Assembly (NCBI GenBank): GCA_029582155.1 | Contig: CM055902.1 | Span: 11,194,541-11,258,540 of the forward strand | Source: Panopea generosa | Lineage: Eukaryota; Mollusca; Bivalvia; Adapedonta; Hiatellidae | DNA: 64,000 bases | Reading direction: 5' to 3' | Shown: in pieces, positions 37,208-47,500 of the stretch | Layout: every line of letters starts with the position of its first letter | Numbering within the stretch: position 1 is the stretch's first letter | Translations under genes and position numbers: made by a program | The notes under the pieces: generated by a model | Database searches by the model: none | The model's input: only the letters and a program-made list of their open reading frames with translations | What the model was told of the DNA's origin: nothing

Positions 37208-37645
37208 GTATCAAGGGTTGTACTGAACTGTAGTCTGTCAGTATCCAGAGTTGCGTTACAGCGAGCAGTGCTCAAGGTTGTACTGAACTGTAGTCTGTCA
37301 GTATCCAGAGTTGCGTTACAGCGAGCAGTGCTCAAGGTTGTACTGAACTGTAGTCTGTCAGTATCCAGAGTTGCGTTACAGCGAGCAGTGCTCAAGGTTG
37401 TACTGAACTGTAGTCTGTCAGTATCCAGAGTTGCGTTACAGCGAGCAGTGCTCAAGGTTGTATTGAACTGTAGTCTGTCAGTATCCAGAGTTGCGTTACA
37501 GCGAGCAGTGCTCAAGGTTGTATTGAACTGTAGTCTGTCAGTATCCAGAGTTGGGTTACAGCGAGCAGTGCTCAAGGTTGTATTGAACTGTAGTCTGTCA
37601 GTATCCAGAGTTGGGTTACAGCGAGCAGTGCTCAAGGTTGTATTG
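37208..37645. repeat. Compound satellite, segment 5: near-perfect 60-bp array
   Basis: About 7.2 copies of a 60-bp unit ('gcgagcagtgctcaaggttg', 'tactgaactgtagtctgtca', 'gtatccagagttgcgttaca'). The first three complete copies are identical and the others differ by one or two bases (tactg/tattg, ttgcg/ttggg). Because 60 is divisible by 3, both strands are open (159 and 176 codons), which is not evidence of coding. It is far more uniform than its neighbours, so it is the youngest part of the array. Confidence 0.95.
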
Positions 37646-38520
37646 AAATATTTCAGTATCCAGGATTTTATTGTATGCATTAGTTTCTTAGTCTTTCCAT
37701 ACCAAGGGTTGATGAAGTATGTCAGTATTCAGGATTTTATGGTACACAAACAGTTTCCAGGGTTGATGGAGTCTGTCAGTATAAAGGGTTTATGGTAAAG
37801 ACAGTTGTATTGTATTCTGTCAACAACTAGGGTTGTATTCTACACAATTGTATTTGAGTCTATTCAAACCCAGGGTTGATGTAGTCTGTCAATATCCAGG
37901 GTTTTATGGTACACACAGTTGTATTGTAGTCTATCAGTATCCAGGGTTGTACTGTATGTAATTGTATTTTAGACTATTCAAATTCAGGGTTGAATTGTAG
38001 TCTGTCAGTATCCAGGGTTTTATGGTACACACAGTTGTATTATATTCTGTCAGTTTCCAGTGCTGTATTGTAATTAATTGTATTTGAGCTTATTTAAACC
38101 CAGGGTTGAATTATAATCTGTCAGTTTACAGGGTTTTATTGTATTCTGTCAGTATCCAGTGCTGTATTGTATGTAACTGTATTTGAGTCTATTCAAACCT
38201 AGGTTGAATTGTAGTCTGTCAGTACCCAGTGTTTCTGGTACACAAAGTTGTATTGTATTATGTCAGTCAAATTCAGGGTTGAATTATAGCCTGTCAGTGG
38301 CCAAGGCTTTATTGCAGACAAGTAGTACTCAGGGTTGATGTATTCTGTCAGTATCCAGGGTTGTACTGTATGTAATTGTATTTAAGTCTATTTAAACCAT
38401 GGTTGAATTATAGCCTGTCATTAGCCATGGCTGTATTGCAAAGAAACAGTACCCAGGGTTGCTGTAGTCTCTCAGTATTCATATTAATGGTACACAGTTG
38501 TATTGAATTCTGTCAGTCTA
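37646..38520. repeat. Compound satellite, degenerate link
   Basis: Loose ~115-140-bp superunits with 'cagggttgatgtagtctgtc', 'cagggttttatggtacacac', 'agttgtattgta', 'gtctattcaaacc' repeat several times from ~37715 to ~38500 before the 54-bp units start. Confidence 0.7.
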
Positions 38521-41033
38521 TTTAAACCAGGGTTGAATTATAGTCTGTCAGTATCCATGGCTGTATTGCATACAAGCAGTACCCAGGGTTGCTGTGGTTT
38601 GTCATTATCCATGGCTGTATTAAAGACAAGCTGTACCCAGGGTTGCTGTGGTCTGTCAGTATCCATGGCTGTATTGCAGACAAGCAGTACCCAGGGTTAC
38701 TGTAGTTTGTCAGTAGACATGGCTGTATTACAGACAAGCTGTACCCAGGGTTGCTGTGGTCTGTCAGTATCCATGGCTGTATTACAGACAAGCTGTATCC
38801 AGGGTTGCTGTAGTCTGTCAGTATTCATGGCTGTATTACAGACAATCTGTATCCAGGGTTGATGTAGTCTGTCAGTTTCCATGGCTGTATTACAGACAAT
38901 CAGTACCATGAGTTGCTGTATTCTCAGTATCCATGGCTGTATTAAAGACAAGCTGTACCCAGTGTTGATGTGGTATGTCAGTATACATGGCTGTATTACA
39001 GACAAGCAGTATCCCAGGGTTGCTGTAGTCTGTCAGTATCCATGGCTGTATAACAGACATGCTGTACCCAGGGTTGCTGTAGTCTGTCAGTATACATGGC
39101 TGTATTACAGACATGCTGTACCCAGTGATGATGTAGTCTGTCAGTATTCATGGCTGTATTACAGACAAGCAGTACCCAGGGATTATGTAGTCCAATAGTA
39201 TCCATGGCTGTAAAACAGACAAGCTGTACCCAGGGTTGCTGTAGTCTGTCAGTATCCATGACTGTATTACAGACAAGCTGTCCCCAGGCTTGCTGTAGTC
39301 TGTCAGTATCCATGGCTGTATTACAGACAAGCTGTACCCAGGGTTGCTGTAGTTTGTCAGTTTCCATGGCTGTATTACAGACAAGCTGTACCCAGGGTTG
39401 TTGTAGTCTGTCAGTATCCATGGCTGTATTACAGACAAGCTGTACCCAGGGTTGCTGTAGTTTGTCAGTTTCCATGGCTGTATTACAGACAAGCTGTACC
39501 CAGGGTTGCTGTAATCTGTCAGTATCCATGGCTGCATTACAGACAAGTATATCAAGGGTTGCTGTAGTCAGTCAGTATCCATGGCTGCATACAGACAAGT
39601 TGTATCCAGGGTTGCTGTAGTCTGTCAGTATCCATGGCTGTATTACAGACAAGCTGTAACAAGGGTTGCTGTAGTCTGTCAGTATCCATGGCTGTATTAC
39701 AGACAAGCTGTCCCCAGGGTTGCTGTAGTCTGTCAGTATCCATGACTGTATTACAGACAGACTGTACCCAGGGTTGCTGTAGTTTGTCAGTATCCATGGC
39801 TGTATTACAGACAAGCTGTATCCAGGGTTGCTGTTGTCTGTCAGTTGCCATGGCTGTATTACAGACAAGCTGTACCCAGGGTTGCTGTAGTCTGTCAGTA
39901 TCGATGGCTGTATTACAGACAAGCTGTCCCCAGGGTTGCTGTAGTCTGTCAGTATCCATGGATGTATTACACACAAGCTGTACCCAGTGTTGAAGTAGTC
40001 TGTCAGTATCCATGGCTGTATTACACACAAGCTGTACCCAGTGTTGATGTAGTCTGTCAGTATCCATGGCTGTATTACAGACAGGCTGTACCCAGTGTTT
40101 ATGTAGTCTGTCAGTATACATGGCTGTATAACAGACAAGCAGTACCCCAGGTTTGCTGTAGTCTGTCAGTATCCATGGCTGTATTACACACAAGCTGTAC
40201 CCAGTGTTGATGTAGTCTGTCAGTATCCATGGCTGTATTACAGACAGGCTGTACACAGTGTTGATGTAGTCTGTCAGTATCCATGGCTGTATTACAGACA
40301 AGCAGTACCCCAGGGTTGCTGTAGTCTGTCAGTATCCATGGCTGCATTACAGAGAAGCTGTACCAATGGTTGCTGTAGTCTGTCAGTATCCATGACTGTA
40401 TAACACACAAGCTGTTCCCAGTGTTGATGTAGTCTGTCTGTATCCATGGCTGTATTACAGACAAGCAGTACCCCAGGGTTGATGTAGTCTGTCAGTATCC
40501 ATGGCTGTATTACAGACAAGCTGTACTAGGGGTTGCTGTAGTATGTCAGTATTCATGGCTGTATTACAGACAGGCTGTACCCAGTGTTGATGTAGTCTGT
40601 CAATATCCATGACTGTTTAATAGACAAGCAGGGTTGCTGTATTTTATCAGTATCCATGACTGTATTACAGACAGGCTGTACCCAGGGTTGCTGTAGTATG
40701 TCAGTATCCATGGCTGTATTACAGACAAGCAGTACCCCAGGGTTGCTGTAGTCTGTCAGTATCCATGGATGTATTACAGACAAACAGTACCCCAGGGTTG
40801 CTGTAGTCTGTCAGTATCCATGACTGTATTACAGACAGGCTGTTCCCAAGGTTGCTGTAGTCTGTCAGTATCCATGGCTGTTTTACAGACAAGCTGTACC
40901 CAGGGTTGCTGTAGTCTGTCAGTATCCATGGCTGTATTACAGACAATCAGTACCCCAGGGTTGCTGAAGTCTGTCAGTATCCATGGCTGTTTTACAGACA
41001 AGCAGTACCCCAGGGTTGCTGTAGTCTGTCAGT
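38521..41033. repeat. Compound satellite, segment 6: 54-55-bp units
   Basis: About 46 copies of 'agggttgctgtagtctgtca', 'gtatccatggctgtattaca', 'gacaagctgtaccc'. Variants with acccc are 55 bp and shift the frame. Long ORFs on both strands follow from the 54-bp (18-codon) period. The array ends sharply at 41033 in 'gtctgtcagtg'. Confidence 0.93.
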
Positions 41034-41960
41034 GAAATTTTGAGATAGCTTCACACACATTTTGGTGAAACTCTGTTATAAAGCCGTTTCAATGATGTTT
41101 GAAGCAAAAGTTAACAACAGATGATGGACGATCACAAAAGCTCACCTGTGAGTCTATGACTAAGGTAAGATAATAAGAGGCCCAAGAGGGTCTTAATCAC
41201 TCTACTAACAAAAAAATGAACATTTCAGATAAAAACTATTTTTTAAGTTCCCCTTTAACTGTGTTTATAAATCTAGACCTTGAACTTTCATAGAACATGT
41301 ACTTATTAGCTTTACATAGGCGGCATTTGTGGTCAGATCTGGCTGGTTCAAGAACTTGTCTGAGATCTTTAACACTACATGTAAAACATTGAACCCTGTG
41401 GCTGCCCCAAATTTGACCCAAGATACCTGACTTTAACAAATTAAGAGGGCCACCATGCAATGATACACATAAAATATCTAAGATCTAGGCCTCAAACTTT
41501 CAGAGAAAAGGTTTTTCTTTAAAAATTTCCTTAAAAATGTGCTTATGAGCCATGTGGCAGTGCATTTGTGGTCAAATGGGTATATACATGTAACTGCAGT
41601 GCAAATTTGGTTAAGATTCAATGAAAAATAAGGCTGCTATGGTGTCTACAACATTTTCCCTTTACAACTATGTAAAACAGTGACCCTTGTGGCAGACCCT
41701 AATTTGACAACAGGGATTTCAACAAACCTTTTAGGGGAACTTTATCCTGTGTAACATGTAAAATATTCAAGCTCGAGATATTAAACTTTTTTAAGTTTTG
41801 CTTATAAGCCCTGTGGTGGGGACATTTGTGATTGTACCACACTGGATTGTTTGGTTATGTAACTGCTAGGCAAGTTTGGTTAAGATTCAATGAAAAATGG
41901 AGGTGCTATTGTGTCTACAGGAAAGATTAATAGAAGGATGATGGGCAACTGATGACAGAC
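41034..41960. repeat. Dispersed bivalve-type repeat, degenerate
   Basis: The stretch with 'gaagcaaaagttaacaacag' and 'gatcacaaaagctca' (41100-41145) recurs at 49136-49186, and 'taagaggcccaagagggtc' (41174) resembles 'caagagagccaagatggcc' at 47712. Within 41320-41900 a ~250-bp motif ('tggggacatttgtg', 'tgcaaatttggttaagattc', 'aatgaaaaat') repeats about twice. No coding capacity recognised. Confidence 0.55.
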
Positions 41961-42350
41961 AATTTACCATGACATAAGCCCTACTAAAGGTAGTGTATAG
42001 TTAAAAATGTATAAATTGACTTAATCAACATTATCTCAAAAATATGTTCAAGAATGAAAATTTCAAAAATGAATTTCGGCATTACAAAATATTATAATTT
42101 TCTTTAAATACAAAGTTATGATTCTTAGTGACTTAATAGCATTTTCTTGAAAATTTAAAGTTAATCGGAAGTTGATGCAAAATACAATTACCTTAACCTT
42201 TCAGTTAATAATTGTATGGCATGGTGTTCACAGCTTAATAGAATGTGATCAAGAAATGGTGAAAATATTAGGTATTTCACAATAAAGTATGCACATTTCA
42301 AAATGGAAAATGTGTCATTACATATACATTTCATATAAGATTTTATTAGA

Positions 42351-42645
42351 ATGGGCCCAGCTGGCTCAGTCGGTAGCATCTGGACTATCAATCCAGGGGT
42401 CCTGAGTTGGAATCCCTGTCTGGCCAATCTCTGTGATGATTGATATACCAACATTGCGTCTCATCATCTTTTGTCTCTCATTGCTGATTCAAATGGAAAA
42501 GTTATCAGTTACTTCGAGAGATGAGAGTGCTCAAGTACTGGTTAACCAGCCAGGATTCCAGAAAAGAGTGGTCAGTGATCATCTGTTAGCCCTTGTTGGC
42601 ATAAAAATGACACTAAATATTCAATCAATCAATAAATCATTCATT
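42351..42645 (+). mobile_element. tRNA-derived SINE
   Basis: Begins 'gggcccagctggctcagtcg' with A box tggctcagtcgg (42361-42372) and a degenerate B box (gagttggaatcc, ~42404), runs through a unique body and ends in a (tcaa)n tail (~42621-42633). Length ~295 bp. The acceptor arms do not pair as in a functional tRNA. Confidence 0.7.
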
Positions 42646-43426
42646 TTAATGGTAATGACCTTTTTTCTTATACATTTCAGTAAACTTGATTTTTCTTTTA
42701 CTTGCATATTCTAACAATTTTAATTGAGTCTTTATGCAAATACACTGCTTATCTGTTACTTTGTTGTCACTAGCACATCAAATTTTCAGGGCGATATGGA
42801 AATTAACCATATCCAAATAGTATAAAATTTGAAATGAAAACCTTTGGCTAAAACATGAAAGCTAAACAATTGAGACAATCACGAACTGACTGAAACTTAG
42901 GCACAAATAAAATTTTATACACTTTTTCAGAATATGCTCTGACAGAAGTTTCTCAATTAATTGGCCAGATGTGTGAACGATTATTGCTCTGCATGGCATA
43001 GTTTGTCCATGAACAATACAGTGTAATGTTTACTTAGACATTGTCAGCCTGTCTAAGGAAAATGGCGATGCTGAAACCAATACCGATTGCTGATTAGATT
43101 ATTGACTAGTCGCAACTGACAGCCAGGCAGGTCAATTTATCATCAATCCTTAAGAAATGAAAAGATCAACGGTACAATTGGCACACCTTTCTCCTCCACA
43201 TTGTATGCACTATAATGACAGGCTATTGTATAAGAAGTAGATGGTATGGACTTTTGCGAATGAACATGTACATTTTCCTGTTATTATCATCCATCATAAA
43301 GCACATAAATGGTAGTTAAGGTAAAAAATCGACTTCCAAACATGAATGAAAATCTTTGCAGAATAACATAACAACCATTATGATCATTCAAACTAAATTT
43401 GAGTAGGATAATACAAGTAATAACTT
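42646..43426. other. Noncoding, probable 3' flank of the Ig-LDLa gene
   Basis: AT-rich, no gene recognised. The next feature on the minus strand is the polyadenylation signal. Confidence 0.5.
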
Positions 43427-43432
43427 TTTATT
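43427..43432 (-). terminator. Polyadenylation signal AATAAA for the Ig-LDLa gene
   Basis: aataaa on the minus strand, about 78 nt downstream of the TGA at 43510-43512, a normal distance for a short 3' UTR. Confidence 0.6.
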
Positions 43433-43509
43433 TTAGTCTTGGACTTAAAAAGCATCATGTATAGTGTCAAAAACTTAATTAGGCGATCAACTTTGAACAA
43501 AAAACTGTC

Positions 43510-44582
43510 TCAAGATGCCTTGAATACAATTTGGCCATCTTTCACCTCCAGTTGACCGCGAGCTGAACTGGCACCCTCTATTGCTATGGCAACACTTTCA
43601 GAGTCTGAAGTTACAGGTTCCTCAGTTTCCTGATTAGTCAATATAATATTACCCCCTTGAACTTGCAAGTGTGAAGGCTTTGCTGAATTCTGACCAGTGG
43701 GTGTGATATCTGCTAGATTTGTTTGAGTATTACGATTAACTGTCTCCGGTGAGGATGAATTTGACGAATTACCATCCAAAACTATCTGCCCATCGCGAAC
43801 TTGAAGTTGTTTTGGTCGTCGTGGCGACGCTACTGACCTTACATTTCTACTGTGTCTATTGTGAGAACTTCTTCTTCCTAATGAATTAGTACATCCAGTT
43901 GGAAGACTTATACTAGGGGACATAGATGGAGTGACATTTGCACTATTACTTTCTACAGAATTATCTGCCCTTGCTTCAAACAGTTGCATGTTTGAACTGT
44001 CACTTCCAGCAATTCTACTTGCTGCTGCAGGTGCAGATCTGTTTTCTTCAGCTCTTTGGCTTAAATTTTGAATTTCTAAATCAGTCACTTCAGATAATCT
44101 ATTAGGGTTTCTATCGATTGTACTATATTCTGGGGGCGGGGAATGCCTTCCAGGTTCCTCTAAGCGACTTTCTGCTAAAACTTCTGAATATGAAGGCGGA
44201 GCTTGTAAAATTGAATTAAAATCTGAATTTGGCACATATTGGACTCCATTGTTAACATTTACAATAATATTTCCAAAATGGGTCGGAGATGGTGCAGATA
44301 TGAACGGCTCATGTTCCACAGCATTATTTCTCTGAGCACGTGAACTCTGATGCCCCCCATGTCCCTCACAGTGATGACCATGCCGGCGGCGTCTCTCTGC
44401 TTGTCGTATTGCTCGTCTCACAGCCGCTCTCTTCATTTTTATGCGGAATATTGCTATGACAACTATGGATATAAATAAAACAACACCAACTGTACAGGCA
44501 ATCACTGTGTATACAGTTGTTTTCAGCCATGTCATTTGATCGTCTACACTTTCATTGTCTTTGGGATAATTTTCAGTTATTC
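43510..44582 (-). CDS. Exon 6: juxtamembrane, TM and cytoplasmic tail
   Basis: Terminal exon of 1073 nt after acceptor tcttctattttag. Short ectodomain stalk with an N-E-S sequon, TM helix ([20 protein letters not shown]), Arg/His-rich juxtamembrane stretch, PPSYSEV and PPEYST motifs, a Ser/Asn-rich linker, and three copies of an 11-residue motif: [11 protein letters not shown] (466-476), [11 protein letters not shown] (512-522), [11 protein letters not shown] (551-561), the last at the very C-terminus. Followed by TGA and a polyA signal. Confidence 0.95.
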
Positions 44583-47500
44583 CTAAAATAGAAGAAAACG
44601 ACAATGTATATACAACAGTATTTTACTTAAAAATGTTCTCCTGCACACACGAATGCAAATAAGAGGTTTTGTACTTATTGTCTATTAGGGGGCTTTACAA
44701 AACAAAAGTTGTTTATAAATTTAATAAAATATATATCAGGAGCTGATCTGGTATCTGGAACCCTCTTTTGATCTTTGTCGGATTTATTATTTGTATAATT
44801 ATAATATTGCTATATAAATGAGACTTAATAATTTATACAATTTATGATTGCATGGTTGCAAAGAAAGCTCAAAGCTTATATGAACCACTCTCAAGTTCGT
44901 TTCTAGGTAGCATCAGTAGTTTAGTTTAAACATATTTTATTTCAGCATTTTACATGAAATGAGATAGCATCAGTACTGAGAAACATTTATGAGAGGCATC
45001 GAGTGGAACTGGAGATCAAACCTGCTGCTTTTTAATTAGACTTTATATGTAAATTATTTATGTCTTTTACCAAAAAAAATTGATATTACATATTTGAATT
45101 TTAAAATTACAGAAAGGGAAGGGGTCAGTTAGAGTAATGGGTGTCAAGGTGATGAAAAGTTATCAATGAGAAGAGAAGAAGCAAGTGAAAGAAGAAGCAT
45201 TTGAAACAAATCTAACCTGAACACTTGTCTTCATCTGACCAGTCGCCACAGTCGTTGTTTCCCTCCATGTCACACACATGGACCTCATCGATACATTTAC
45301 TGTTGTTACACCGGAACTTCCCAGCACATATGTCATCTTGATCAAACAAAAATGTGGTTAAATTAAATAAGTTACAACAAGTGTCCATGAGACATGGATG
45401 CTTTACTTCTTTGGAAGCTTTAGCCCAAGGGTCATTGTCACTCTCCGGGGCTGTTATCACTACAAGGCACTGTTTATCCATTTATCAATCTCTTCTTTTA
45501 TATGTGTTACTAAATATTATGTCTACAATTACTTTCTTTATGTTTTAATCCAGGGCTCGAATTTAAGCACTCGCCACTCGCAAAATGCGAGCAGTATTTT
45601 GAAAATGCGAGTTGAAATTACTTAAGCTGGCATTTTTTTGCGAGTGGATTTCAAGTTGAGAAAATTACTTATTTTATTCATTTTATTGATTTTTGAAAAA
45701 AACAAGTATTATCCTGGTAAAAATAACGAGTTCTTGTCAATTTTACCAAATTTCTTTTGCTTCTCGCGCCAAATTACCCCCTAGCAGCACAATTGTCAAT
45801 GACATGTATTAAATAGTTATATATGTGTGTAGACTGCGACCAATTGTTTTTGATCTCAAGTTCGTTCTACAAAAAGGAAGTAAAGTTAAAACCCGTCAAC
45901 AACATAATGAGTAGACTGGGTCTAGATTGATCGATCGCGCACTCACTCTATAAAATAAAAGTAAAGTTGAAACCCGTCAAATTTATTGTTTACATATTTT
46001 GTCAGCTGTTAAAGTGGCAGAAAAAAATAACAACATCTTTTTCTCCATTGAACCGACGAATGAAAGTGAGTCCCAACAAGAAAAAAGAGAAATAATCCTT
46101 CCGTTAATACTGTAATGAAATGGGAGCGACAGCTCAATATCACACAGAGCTATAAACTTGACAATGACAAAATGGTGTGTCAATTGTAGAAACCACCGCG
46201 ATCGACAGATCATCCATAATAAATAAACTATATTACTATGATATCACAACATTTACACATGTTAAACAATCGTCCTTGGCTAGATCTAGATCTTATTTTA
46301 AAACGAAAGGCCGTTGGCTATATTAATTCTATAAATAGAAATGTGTGTATGTCTCAATCTCAGCCTCTCTGTACACTTGTTATTGTTGAATCCATCATTC
46401 ATATTTTGGTTTAGTTAAAAGTGTTTATGTATGATATATCATTGTATGCATTTATTTATGGTAGCATAATAAATAACAAAGACAATTTTATTTTTTTAAA
46501 TATTTTGTTTTGTAAAGTACTGCTTTGAATTGTACCTTTACATATATAATAACCTTGATACCATTGTCAATAAATAAAAAAAAGCTAATAATGCATATTA
46601 AATAACACGCAGGCTTTGAAACAATTAATTTTGGGTTTATTTAGACATTTAGGACTACAAGTTTCTGCGAAAATTGGTTTGGCTAGTTGGTTTCAAATTT
46701 GGCCAGTTGAAATTTTAGGCACTGGCCAAAATTGCCAGTGCACAAAAAAGTTAAATTCTAGCCCTGTAATCAGACTAAAACTTAAAACAAAGTGTTATTG
46801 ACCTGTCTTGAACATACAACATTCAGATTGGCAAATGATAACATGAGTTGGTTTAAACATATTTTATTTCGAATATCTTACAATATTACATATTTACAAA
46901 CACTTTTGTCAAAAGGATTGGAATGAAAGACAAGCTTATAGAATTCCTCTCCTAAATACAATACAATTACACAAACTATGATGACAAATGCGGATTTCTA
47001 TTTAAGTATACAAGATAACAACATTGATTTTATAATAAAGATCAATTGTAAAGATATATTAGAATAGAAATGGAAGTTGCGAAAAACATGGATATTATAT
47101 AATGCAATATGTTAAATACATATTTGGGGGAGTTATGGACGACATTGGGATGGGAGGATTTATTAACGTTCATGCCAGTTAAAACTATATAGCATGAGTT
47201 GATACTGCCTGTTGAAAGAACCATAAGCAGTTACAGTAATTTAGTTTAGTTTTAAACTTATTCATTTAAATCAAATGAGAAAAAGCTCGAAGCTTTTATG
47301 AACTGCTCTCAAGTCCATTTTTTGGGTAGAACCAAATTGCAATACCGACTAATGTTTTTGAGAGACATTTTATCTAGCTTGGAATGGAACCTGCAACCTC
47401 TGACGCGAGTGGCCAACAATATCTACACAACGGCCCCATTTTAAATTCATGATGAACCATCATAGCATTAGAATGTTGCCATGGAGATAAAGGATGAATA

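Noticed and set aside
6139..41033. CRISPR-like arrays
   Set aside because: Units are contiguous direct repeats without unique spacers, in eukaryotic DNA.
31392..41035. Long overlapping ORFs on both strands in the compound satellite
   Set aside because: Openness on both strands follows from 54- and 60-bp periods; they shift frame whenever a unit changes length.
43510..44604. A single-exon 364-aa protein starting at the ATG at 44604
   Set aside because: That ATG lies in the intron upstream of the acceptor at 44583; the frame joins the LDLa exon in phase 1, so the exon starts at 44582.
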